DNA from: Phycisphaerales bacterium
GTDB lineage: Bacteria > Planctomycetota > Phycisphaerae > Tepidisphaerales > Tepidisphaeraceae
Length of the DNA stretch: 15,123 nucleotides
Assembly: GCA_003153655.1 (NCBI GenBank)
Contig: PMAK01000219.1
Location: 9,745 to 24,867, forward strand
Direction of reading: 5' to 3'
Position numbers and translations under genes: made by a program
Notes under the pieces: model-generated
What the model was told of the DNA's origin: nothing
Database searches by the model: none
What the model saw: only the letters and a program-made list of their open reading frames with translations
Shown here: one piece after another, positions 7,351-14,534 of the stretch
Position numbering within the stretch: position 1 is the first letter of the stretch
Layout of the letters: each line of letters opens with the position of its first letter

Positions 7351-8916
7351 TTATGTGGGATCTGGGGACGATTCAGCGGAGAGCTTTGACAGAGCCGCGT
7401 CCGTGCCGGAACGGGTTCGACGTCCAAGGCGGCCGCCGCGGACGAAGGTGCGGACGCGCTGGCCGTCGCCGTCGTGGCCGGCTGGGGTAATCTGATCCAT
7501 CTGGGCTTCGTCGTCGGCGACGTAGGACGAGCTCATGCCGTCTACCAGCACCAGCGGCTTCTGGCCGTCTACCGATGCGTATAGATCGCTGACGAGGATG
7601 TCCTGCGAATTGTTGACGATCACGGCCGGGCCGAGCTGGTCGTAGATGTCGATTCGACGGAGCTTCACGTTGCGGGCGTTTTTCAGGACGATGCCGGAGC
7701 GGCACATATCCATCACGCCTGCGGCCATGGCTGGTGAACCGGCCTGAGTGCTGGTTGGGTCCATGTAGACCGAAATGCCGTCCAAGACAATGTCCTCGAC
7801 GAACATCTCGGGCAGGCCGAGGATGAAGGCCGCGGCGTATTTCACCTTGCGGGCCGTGATATTGCTGAATCGCAATCGCCGGAACTGGGGCGTCCCGGAT
7901 GTAACCGGCTGGGGCGAAGCATCCAGAAGGCGGCTGTTTTCGAGCGTGCCGCAGACATAGAAGAGATTCACGACGATCGGGCAGAGCACATCGTCCATGA
8001 CGATGTTGTCGACGCGGAGGTCCTCGACGGCATTGCCGCGTCCGCGACGGGATTTGAGGCGAATTCCGCGGTCCGTGCCACAGAAGACGCAGTTGGAGAT
8101 TGCCACATTGCGGACACCGCCGGACATTTCGCTGCCGATCACCACGCCGCCGTGCCCGTGGAGCATGGTGCAGTTGGTGATGGTGACGTTCTGGCAGGAT
8201 CGGGGCGTTCGCCGACCGTCTTCTTCGGAGCCGGATTTGATGGTGATGCAATCATCGCCGACGTCGATATGACAATTGGAAATATGCACGTTGCTGCACG
8301 CGTCGGGATTGATCCCGTCGGTGTTGGGCGAATCGTGCGGATTGCGGATGGTGACGTTTGCAATGGTCAGGTTATCGCAGGCCGTTGGATTGAGCGTCCA
8401 GCGCGGGGAGTTGATGAATGTAATGCCTTCGATCAGGACATCGCGGCAATCGACGAATCGGAGGAGATTCGGGCGGCAATTCCGCAATTTTTTCTGATTG
8501 AATAGATCCCACCAGGTTTGACCCCGGCCATCGATGGTTCCGCGACCGGTCAGGGCGATATTGGTCAGGCCCTCGCCGGCGATTAGGGACGCGTGTGATG
8601 GCTGAGCGCTTTTGCCCTCCCAGCGGCTGTTCCAGATTGGATAGGCAGCGGGATCGGTCTCGCCGAGGATGATTGCCCCAGCGTCGAGATGCAGGGTGAT
8701 ATTGCTATGGAGCCAGAGGGTTCCGGTGACATATTTTCCGGCGGGGATGAAGACGGTTCCGCCGCCGCGCTCGGCGCAGCGATCGATCGCCTGCTGCAAT
8801 GCGGCGGTGCAGGAGGCTACACCGTCGGCGACCGCGCCCAGATCGAGCACGTTGAGCCAGGCGTGCGATTGCGCCGCCAGTGCCGACTTGCAGTTACCAT
8901 CCCGGACGGAGTCCAT
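7351..8916 (-). CDS. GH28 polygalacturonase without signal peptide (predicted cytosolic)
   Basis: A 521 aa GH28 glycoside hydrolase, predicted to cleave galacturonic acid units from oligogalacturonides. It begins directly with a polar stretch and the GH28 opening LNVLDLGAVADG (21-32); there is no hydrophobic leader. Start ATG 8916 is supported by GGAG seven bases upstream. All catalytic motifs are present: NTD (198-200), GDD (220-222), GHG (254-256) and RLK (286-288), as is the GSEMSGGVRN strand (261-270). The catalytic beta-helix ends near residue 465. The last 40 residues are Arg/Gly-rich then acidic and look disordered. It is divergent from the regulator gene across 286 bp. The cytosolic location suggests it acts on imported oligomers after the symporter, which fits exo-type action, but this is inference. 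Non-classical export cannot be excluded. Confidence 0.92.
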   Translation of the reverse strand: MDSVRDGNCKSALAAQSHAWLNVLDLGAVADGVASCTAALQQAIDRCAERGGGTVFIPAGKYVTGTLWLHSNITLHLDAGAIILGETDPAAYPIWNSRWEGKSAQPSHASLIAGEGLTNIALTGRGTIDGRGQTWWDLFNQKKLRNCRPNLLRFVDCRDVLIEGITFINSPRWTLNPTACDNLTIANVTIRNPHDSPNTDGINPDACSNVHISNCHIDVGDDCITIKSGSEEDGRRTPRSCQNVTITNCTMLHGHGGVVIGSEMSGGVRNVAISNCVFCGTDRGIRLKSRRGRGNAVEDLRVDNIVMDDVLCPIVVNLFYVCGTLENSRLLDASPQPVTSGTPQFRRLRFSNITARKVKYAAAFILGLPEMFVEDIVLDGISVYMDPTSTQAGSPAMAAGVMDMCRSGIVLKNARNVKLRRIDIYDQLGPAVIVNNSQDILVSDLYASVDGQKPLVLVDGMSSSYVADDEAQMDQITPAGHDGDGQRVRTFVRGGRLGRRTRSGTDAALSKLSAESSPDPT

Positions 8917-9119
8917 GCCGTTGCTCCAAATCAGTCTTGGGATGTCCCCAAGGCGAACCCTTCATCATCAAGCTTACCACACCAACAATGGCGTCTGCTC
9001 GACGGTTTGATTTTGTGCAAATGATTCATCTCTTATTACTACCGACGTTGCGAAAGGCGTTTGGATTGACAACCACGCTGCTGGACATGAAGTCGCCGCT
9101 CAAGTGCTCAATCGGAATG

Positions 9120-9144
9120 GTATAATGTTGTAAAACTTTTATAC
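9120..9144. promoter_or_regulatory. Regulator promoter: perfect -10 box inside an inverted repeat
   Basis: TATAAT at 9121-9126 is a perfect bacterial -10 hexamer 77 bases before the regulator start. It lies in the left arm of an inverted repeat, GTATAA (9120-9125) and TTATAC (9139-9144), with a 13-base spacer. No good -35 box sits at normal distance, which would fit an activator-dependent or weak promoter. The symmetrical A/T-rich block could also serve the minus strand and the divergent GH28 gene. Read by eye only. Confidence 0.45.
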
Positions 9145-9165
9145 TTTTTGATCGTTGAGCGGAGA

Positions 9166-9177
9166 TAACGTTCGTTA
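9166..9177. promoter_or_regulatory. Palindrome TAACG-TT-CGTTA, candidate operator before the regulator
   Basis: A perfect 5-base inverted repeat with a 2-base centre lies 25 bases upstream of the GTG start, downstream of the predicted -10 box. The position fits self-repression by a bound protein in the early transcribed region. The same block also carries CGTTCGTT as a short direct repeat. Which protein would bind it is not known. Confidence 0.35.
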
Positions 9178-9202
9178 CATGCTAGATTAATGAGGTGTTT
9201 GC

Positions 9203-10549
9203 GTGGCGCGCAGGAGGAAGCAATTGGCTCCGGCAACGAAATCAGTAACAAATAAAGCGGTTGCTGTAAGAGATAGTGCCCCTGCGCGCTCAAAGAAGAG
9301 CGGAGGCAAAGCGCGTCCGTTATCGGTCGAAAGCGATGACGCGGTTCGGCCGCCGCGCCTCACCGCCGGGAGGACGAGACCCGAAGCCGAGCGCCCGGGC
9401 ATGCGGCATGTGGCGCTGCTGATCGAAACCAGCGGATCTTATGGCCGGGGGTTGCTCCGCGGGGTTTCCAAATACAACCGCGAACATGGGGGATGGTCTA
9501 CTTATTTTCATCCTCACGGGCTGGGCGATCCACCGCCGCCCTGGATGACGAATTGGAAAGGCGACGGAATCCTGGCGCGAATCGATACGCCGGAAATCGC
9601 GGAACTCCTGCTTAAATCCGGCGTACCCGTGGTTAATTTGCGCGGAACCATTGGTGAATTGCCGTTTCCATATGTCGGCCCGGATCACGACCAGATCGCC
9701 AAGCTCGCGGCGGAACATCTGCTGGAGCGCGGGCTGAAGAATTTCGCGTTCTGCGGCAAGCTGGCGGGGATTCATCCCGGACTTGATGAACGAGGTATAA
9801 CCTTTGAACAAATGGTTGTCCGCGCCGGCGGGCAGTGCAACGTTTTCCCAGCGGATTGCCCGCCGGATGAAGATGACTGGGAGCTGGAACAGGAGCGGCT
9901 GTCGCGATGGATTCGATCGCTGCCCAAGCCGGTCGGGGTGATGGCGTGCAACGATGAGCGCGGATTGCAGGTTCTGGATGCGTGCCGGCGCTGCGGCGCG
10001 ACGGTGCCGGATGAAGTTGCCGTGATCGGAGCGGACAATGATGAGCATTTGTGCGATTTGTCGATTCCGCCGCTGACAAGCGTGGATGTGAATGCAGAAC
10101 AGATCGGATACACAGCGGCACTGCTGTTGGATCAAATGATGCAGGGGAAGCGATCGCTGGTGAGCTCGCAGCGTCTGGCGCCGCGGGGAATATTTACCCG
10201 GCTCTCGACGGATACGGTTGCCAGCGATGACGAGGAAGTGAACCGCGCCCTGCGATACATCCGCGAAAACGGCTGCACGGGGCTGCGCGTGGTGGATGTT
10301 TTGGCGCATATCGGGATGTCCCGCGCGAGTCTTCAACAACGGCTGAAACGCATCATCGGCCGGACGATTCATGAGGAGATCGAGCGCGTTCGGCTGGCGC
10401 GGGTGAAAGAACTGCTGCTGAGTCCGGACATGACGATCAAGCAGGTTGCGCGTTCCACGGGATTCAGCAGCGTGCAATATATGACACGGGTTTTCCGAGC
10501 TGCGCTGGGTGAAACGCCGGCGCGATATCGAAGCCGCCGAAATAAATGA
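9203..10549 (+). CDS. XylR-like transcriptional regulator: LacI-type sensor plus AraC helix-turn-helix
   Basis: A 448 aa DNA-binding regulator built like E. coli XylR. Residues about 67-335 form a periplasmic-binding/LacI-type sugar sensor, with HVALLIETSGSYGRGLLRGV at the start (69-88) and the VMACNDERGLQVLDACRRCG strand-helix (246-265). Residues about 345-446 form an AraC-family double helix-turn-helix, with SRASLQQRLKR (373-383), IKQVARSTGFSS (412-423) and the ending FRAALGETPARYR. Start GTG 9203 has Shine-Dalgarno GAGGTG five bases upstream (9192-9197). This adds a 66-residue Arg/Lys-rich extension not found in XylR itself; the next in-frame Met (67) has no Shine-Dalgarno. It is the first gene of an operon, and its stop overlaps the next start as ATGA. 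It probably senses a pectin-derived sugar and activates the locus; ligand and targets are inferred. Confidence 0.92.
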   Translation: MARRRKQLAPATKSVTNKAVAVRDSAPARSKKSGGKARPLSVESDDAVRPPRLTAGRTRPEAERPGMRHVALLIETSGSYGRGLLRGVSKYNREHGGWSTYFHPHGLGDPPPPWMTNWKGDGILARIDTPEIAELLLKSGVPVVNLRGTIGELPFPYVGPDHDQIAKLAAEHLLERGLKNFAFCGKLAGIHPGLDERGITFEQMVVRAGGQCNVFPADCPPDEDDWELEQERLSRWIRSLPKPVGVMACNDERGLQVLDACRRCGATVPDEVAVIGADNDEHLCDLSIPPLTSVDVNAEQIGYTAALLLDQMMQGKRSLVSSQRLAPRGIFTRLSTDTVASDDEEVNRALRYIRENGCTGLRVVDVLAHIGMSRASLQQRLKRIIGRTIHEEIERVRLARVKELLLSPDMTIKQVARSTGFSSVQYMTRVFRAALGETPARYRSRRNK

Positions 10550-11562
10550 GGGTTATGCGATCCGCCATTTTTCTAACCGCGGCTGCGGTGCTGATGCTGG
10601 GGTATCTGTCTGCTTCGGGTGATCCGACGAGCGAGCCGTCGGAGAAGACGATGCTGACGGTTGCCGCCGACGGAAGCGGAGATTTCAAGACGGTGCAGGC
10701 GGCGATTGATGCGCTGCCGGAGCGTCCGACGACGCGTGTGACGATTCACCTGAAGCCGGGGACGTACAAGGAACGGTTGCTCTTTCCGAAGGAGAAACCA
10801 TTTGTGACGCTGCTGGGGGATGATCCTGCCAAGACGATCATTACATTCAACAATACGCACAACACGCTTGGCGCGGATGGCAAGATTCTCAGTACCAGCA
10901 AGAGCGCTTCGGTTTTTGTGTATGGCAGTGATTTTCTTGCCAAGAACGTGACGTTTGAAAATAGCGCGGGGCCGGTTGGGCAGGCGCTGGCGATCAATAT
11001 CTATGGCGACCGGGCAATCTTTCTGAACTGCCGATTTCTTGGCTGGCAGGACACGGTGATGACTAATCGCAATCGCCAGTATTTTCGCGATTGCTATATC
11101 GCGGGACATGTTGATTTCATCTTCGGGGCAGCGACGGTTTATTTTGAGAATTGCGAGATTCATTGCCGGGATAAGGGATCGATCACAGCCGCTTCGACGA
11201 CGCAGCCTGCGCCGTATGGATATGTCTTTGATCACTGCAAGATTACATCCGAAGCGGCGGCGGGATCGGTGGTCCTGGGCCGGCCATGGCGTCCGTATGG
11301 GGCGACGATTTTCCTGAACACGGAAATGGCGGATTGCATCAAGCCTGAGGGATGGGACGATTGGGGCGAAGCCAATCAGAAGACGGCGCGATATGCGGAA
11401 TACAACAGCAGCGGTCCGGGAGCGGGACCCGATAAACGCGCAGCCTGGACGCGGCAATTGAGCGCGGACGAGGCGAAGGCGATTACGATCGAAAATGTAT
11501 TGGCGGGAAAAGACAATTGGGACCCTGAAGCCGAGGCGGCGGCGGTTCAAAATCCAAGCTAA
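10546..11562 (+). CDS. Secreted pectin methylesterase (CE8 pectinesterase)
   Basis: A 338 aa carbohydrate esterase family 8 enzyme that removes methyl groups from galacturonate residues of pectin, preparing it for GH28 hydrolysis. Residues 1-24 are a signal peptide with a hydrophobic core (IFLTAAAVLMLGYL). The family motifs are intact: GTYKERL (72-78), GQALAINIYGDRA (145-157) with Gln146, GWQDT (166-170) with Gln168 and catalytic Asp169, DFIFG (190-194) with catalytic Asp190, and LGRPWRPYG (244-252) with Arg246 and Trp248. The 21-residue spacing of the two Asp matches known enzymes. Start ATG 10546 overlaps the regulator stop by 4 bases (ATGA), which suggests translational coupling. An in-frame ATG at 10555 is a less likely start. 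It is the second gene of the regulator-led operon. Confidence 0.95.
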   Translation: MRVMRSAIFLTAAAVLMLGYLSASGDPTSEPSEKTMLTVAADGSGDFKTVQAAIDALPERPTTRVTIHLKPGTYKERLLFPKEKPFVTLLGDDPAKTIITFNNTHNTLGADGKILSTSKSASVFVYGSDFLAKNVTFENSAGPVGQALAINIYGDRAIFLNCRFLGWQDTVMTNRNRQYFRDCYIAGHVDFIFGAATVYFENCEIHCRDKGSITAASTTQPAPYGYVFDHCKITSEAAAGSVVLGRPWRPYGATIFLNTEMADCIKPEGWDDWGEANQKTARYAEYNSSGPGAGPDKRAAWTRQLSADEAKAITIENVLAGKDNWDPEAEAAAVQNPS

Positions 11563-11577
11563 ATTGCGGTGTGATTT

Positions 11578-12885
11578 ATGAAGCTATTTGCGATATCGAT
11601 TTTTGCCGGTGGAATGGTCGTCATGGCGACATGGGCGTCGGTAGCGGCGCAGGCTACGCTGCCGAGCGATTTTTCTGTTGCGCAGCCGTCGATTCCGGAT
11701 CACTCGTTCAACATCACCAATTTTGGGGCGGTGGCCGATGGGAAGACGCTCTGCACCGATGCGTTTCGCAAAGCGGTTGCCGCTTGCGAGAAGGCCGGGG
11801 GCGGGACGGTGGTTGTTCCCGCCGGTAAGTTTTTCAGTGGGCCGTTCGCACTGGATAGCAATATTAATCTGCATCTTGAATCTGGGTCGGTGATTCAGTT
11901 TTCGGACAGCGTTGGGGATATGAAAGTGACGGATGCCGGGTTTGACAATGACATCTCTGCCCGCGATTGCCACGACATCGCGATTACAGGTTCAGGCACT
12001 ATTGACGGAAATGGCGCCTATTTCTGGCGGAATTTTGTCGAGCCGAAGAACAATCCGTTTGACGCTCCGTGGATCCCGCATCGTCCGCGACTGATCAACC
12101 TGAACCGCTGCACGCGCGTACTGGTTCAGGGCGTGACGCTGACCAATTCGCCGATGTTTCACCTGGTGCCATCGCAATGCAGAGATGTGACCATCGATGG
12201 AATTCGGATCAAAGCTCCGGCCAATTCGCCGAACACCGACGGAATCGATCCATCCGGCATTGGTTTTGTGATCACGCGATGCACGATCGATACGGGTGAC
12301 GATGACATCGCCGTCAAAGGAAGCGCTCGAGTCGATCCGGATCGACCCGCATGCGAAAATTTTCTGGTTGCCAATTGCACATTTCTGCATGGACATGGGA
12401 TGTCTATCGGCAGCGAATCATACGGCGGCGTGCGGAACATGCTTGTGCGGGACTGCACGTTCGATGGCACCGAAGCGGGTATTCGCCTGAAATCCCCCCG
12501 GGGGCGCGGCGGAGTTGCCGAGAATCTCACTTATGAGAATCTCACGATGAAAAATGTAAAGGATCCCATTTTGATCACGAGCTGGTATCCGAAGATTCCG
12601 ACGCATGCCGAACAATATTCGGCTCACGCCGTGAACGATCACACGCCGATCTGGCGGCATATTCGCATCACAAACGTTACTTCCGAGGGTGGGAGCATTG
12701 CGGGACAGATTGTGGGCTTGCCGGAAATGCCGGTTGACGACGTGGTTCTGGATAACGTGCATGTATCGGCGAGCAAGCCGATTCAGATCATTTACGCGCG
12801 TGGTATCCGTTTAATTAATTGCGACATCTCAGCGGAGTCTGGAAAGCCACTGCTGTTCAAAGCTGACGTTGAGGGACTTCAATAG
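11578..12885 (+). CDS. Exported polygalacturonase (GH28)
   Basis: A 435 aa single-domain GH28 hydrolase of homogalacturonan. A signal peptide spans about residues 1-24, with hydrophobic core ISIFAGGMVVMATWA and a probable cut in the ASVAAQA segment. The GH28 opening FNITNFGAVADGKTLCTDAF is at 44-63. Catalytic motifs are complete: NTD (219-221), GDD (240-242), GHG (272-274) and RLK (303-305). The length is normal for the family, with no extra modules. It starts 15 bases after the esterase stop, with only a weak GGTG ribosome site (11568-11571), and lies 28 bases before the next GH28. Co-transcription with the esterase fits demethylation followed by cleavage. Endo or exo action cannot be decided here. 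Confidence 0.94.
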   Translation: MKLFAISIFAGGMVVMATWASVAAQATLPSDFSVAQPSIPDHSFNITNFGAVADGKTLCTDAFRKAVAACEKAGGGTVVVPAGKFFSGPFALDSNINLHLESGSVIQFSDSVGDMKVTDAGFDNDISARDCHDIAITGSGTIDGNGAYFWRNFVEPKNNPFDAPWIPHRPRLINLNRCTRVLVQGVTLTNSPMFHLVPSQCRDVTIDGIRIKAPANSPNTDGIDPSGIGFVITRCTIDTGDDDIAVKGSARVDPDRPACENFLVANCTFLHGHGMSIGSESYGGVRNMLVRDCTFDGTEAGIRLKSPRGRGGVAENLTYENLTMKNVKDPILITSWYPKIPTHAEQYSAHAVNDHTPIWRHIRITNVTSEGGSIAGQIVGLPEMPVDDVVLDNVHVSASKPIQIIYARGIRLINCDISAESGKPLLFKADVEGLQ

Positions 12886-12913
12886 ATCAAGACGAATGAG
12901 GAACCCATTTAAA

Positions 12914-14518
12914 ATGAATCGTAGATCCACTTTGCCGCTAATCGTTCTGGCATTGCTTGCAGGATTTGGCTGTGAACCTGAGCGGCCGGCGGCCACGGTT
13001 GCGCCGGGTTCCCCGGGCATTACAAAACCCGCTATTCCGGAGGCGACATTCAGCATCGCGGATTACGGCGCGGTCGGGGATGGGAAAACCGTCAACACCG
13101 ACGCGTTCCGAAAGACAATCGAGGCGTGTGCTGCGGCCGGGGGCGGGCGGGTTATTGTTCCCGCGGGGACGTGGTTCACCGGGCCAATTCATCTCATAAG
13201 CAATTTGGATTTCCATCTGGAGGCTGGGGCGGTCATTCTTTTCAGCCGGAATTTTGACGACTATCCGCTGGTGATGACACCTTTTGAAGGCCAGCAGACG
13301 GTGGAATGCACGTCGCCGCTGTCGGGGGAGAATCTGCATGATGTCTCTGTTACCGGCACGGGAATTATCGACGGCCAGGGGGATGCGTGGCGTCCGCTGA
13401 AGCGATCGAAAACGACCGCGGCGCAGTGGGCGGCACAGGCGAAGTCCGGGGGATATGTCGATGAGAGATCGCACACGTGGTGGCCGTCGAAGGCTGCAAG
13501 TCAGGGGATGAAGGGTCTGGGAAAATTACGATTGAGCGGCAATCCGCCGACGATTGAAAGTTACCAGCCCTATCGCGATCTGCTCCGGCCCGTGATGGTG
13601 CTGCTGTCCGATTGCCACAATGTCCTGTTGGAAGGTCCGACGTTTCGCAATTCCGGGTCGTGGAACGTGCATGTCCTGTACTGTGACGACCTCACGGTTC
13701 ATAACGTAACGATTTTCAATCCATATTACGCGCAGAACGGGGATGGGATTGACATTGATTCGTGCCGGAACGTGGCTGTGACGGATTCGACGATTGACGC
13801 GGGGGACGATGTGATCTGCCTGAAATCGGGCAAGGATGCGGAGGGAAGAAAAGCCGCCCGCCCCACCGAGAACGTGACCATCACGGGCTGCACGCTGGGT
13901 CACGGACATGGGGGAATCGCGATTGGGAGCGAAATGTCGGGCGGGGTTCGAAATGTGACTGTTTCGCATTGCGTACTTCGCGGGACCGATGATGCGCTGC
14001 GATTCAAATCCGTTCGCGGACGCGGCGGAGTCGTTGAAAACATCAATATTAGCGACATTCAAATGTCGGATATTAAAAACGCCTGCATCAGCTTTGACCT
14101 GTTTTATCAGCTCAAAAAGCCGACGACGCGAAGGTCGGCGACGAAGCCGAGTGTTGATCCGGATGCGCCGGATCCGGATGCGCCGGTTGCGAAGACTTTG
14201 GAGGTGAAGCAGGAACCGGCGCAGCCGGTGGGCGAGGGAACGCCGCAGTTTCGGAACATCACGATTCGCAATATTGATTGCACGGGAACGAACATCGGGA
14301 TTCAGTTGCGGGGTTTGCCAGAGATGCCGCTGGAGAACGTGACGATTGAGCACGCGGCCATCGTTGCCAAGCAAGAGGGTGCGATGATCGATTGCAAGAG
14401 GATTGCGCTACGTGATGTGCAGATCAAAGCTGTGACGGCGCCGGTGTTTCAGATTCAGGATGTTTCAGATCTGACGATGGAGAATGACGATTTTGTTCCG
14501 CAGCCGGTTTTAAAATAG
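12914..14518 (+). CDS. Exported or lipoprotein GH28, larger variant with NGD motif
   Basis: A 534 aa GH28 hydrolase. I chose ATG 12914 because GAGGAA lies 10 bases upstream and the protein then opens with a signal sequence MNRRSTLPLIVLALLAGFGC. Cys20 could be lipid-modified, though Gly at -3 is not the usual lipobox. In-frame TTG 12869 and ATG 12896 only add a charged lead. Mature GH28 starts near FSIADYGAVGDGKTVNTDAF (46-65). The first motif is NGD (275-277) in place of NTD, keeping the catalytic Asp; GDD (297-299), GHG (331-333) and R-F-K (363-365) follow. It has an extra segment at about 160-225 rich in Trp and Lys, and a Pro/Asp linker-like insertion at 400-440 carrying a DPDAP duplication. 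These resemble the longer GH28 proteins of polysaccharide-degrading bacteria, often exo-acting; substrate preference is inferred. It is the last gene of the operon. Confidence 0.92.
   Translation: MNRRSTLPLIVLALLAGFGCEPERPAATVAPGSPGITKPAIPEATFSIADYGAVGDGKTVNTDAFRKTIEACAAAGGGRVIVPAGTWFTGPIHLISNLDFHLEAGAVILFSRNFDDYPLVMTPFEGQQTVECTSPLSGENLHDVSVTGTGIIDGQGDAWRPLKRSKTTAAQWAAQAKSGGYVDERSHTWWPSKAASQGMKGLGKLRLSGNPPTIESYQPYRDLLRPVMVLLSDCHNVLLEGPTFRNSGSWNVHVLYCDDLTVHNVTIFNPYYAQNGDGIDIDSCRNVAVTDSTIDAGDDVICLKSGKDAEGRKAARPTENVTITGCTLGHGHGGIAIGSEMSGGVRNVTVSHCVLRGTDDALRFKSVRGRGGVVENINISDIQMSDIKNACISFDLFYQLKKPTTRRSATKPSVDPDAPDPDAPVAKTLEVKQEPAQPVGEGTPQFRNITIRNIDCTGTNIGIQLRGLPEMPLENVTIEHAAIVAKQEGAMIDCKRIALRDVQIKAVTAPVFQIQDVSDLTMENDDFVPQPVLK
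14156..14185 (+). repeat. 15-bp tandem duplication coding DPDAP twice
   Basis: GATCCGGATGCGCCG occurs twice without interruption (14156-14170 and 14171-14185). It keeps the reading frame and encodes DPDAPDPDAP inside the Pro-rich insertion of the GH28 gene. It looks like a recent slippage duplication in a solvent-exposed linker rather than a conserved element. Confidence 0.9.
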
Positions 14519-14519
14519 T

Positions 14520-14531
14520 GCGATCGATCGC
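14520..14531. repeat. 12-base perfect palindrome between converging genes
   Basis: GCGATCGATCGC reads the same on both strands and nearly fills the 16-base gap between the GH28 stop and the stop of the convergent pectinesterase. There is no loop and no T-run beyond TTTC, so it is at best a weak terminator stem. Chance is a real alternative in G+C-rich DNA. Confidence 0.4.
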
Positions 14532-14534
14532 TTT

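Noticed and set aside
9066..9071. Perfect TTGACA as a -35 box for the regulator
   Set aside because: The perfect -10 box TATAAT is 49 bases further on, and no hexamer like it lies 16-18 bases downstream.
9320..10477. 385 aa open frame on the minus strand
   Set aside because: It is antisense to the regulator, whose domains are unmistakable; the frame has no recognisable domain and follows from the G+C-rich third positions.
10573..11550. 325 aa open frame on the minus strand
   Set aside because: It lies antisense across the whole CE8 gene and is Arg-rich low-complexity sequence typical of shadow frames.
12869..12913. TTG 12869 and ATG 12896 starts for the last GH28
   Set aside because: They would place a charged lead before the signal sequence and overlap the preceding gene; ATG 12914 has GAGGAA upstream.
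13526..14374. 282 aa open frame on the minus strand
   Set aside because: Antisense to the last GH28, Arg/His/Ile-rich without motifs or ribosome site.
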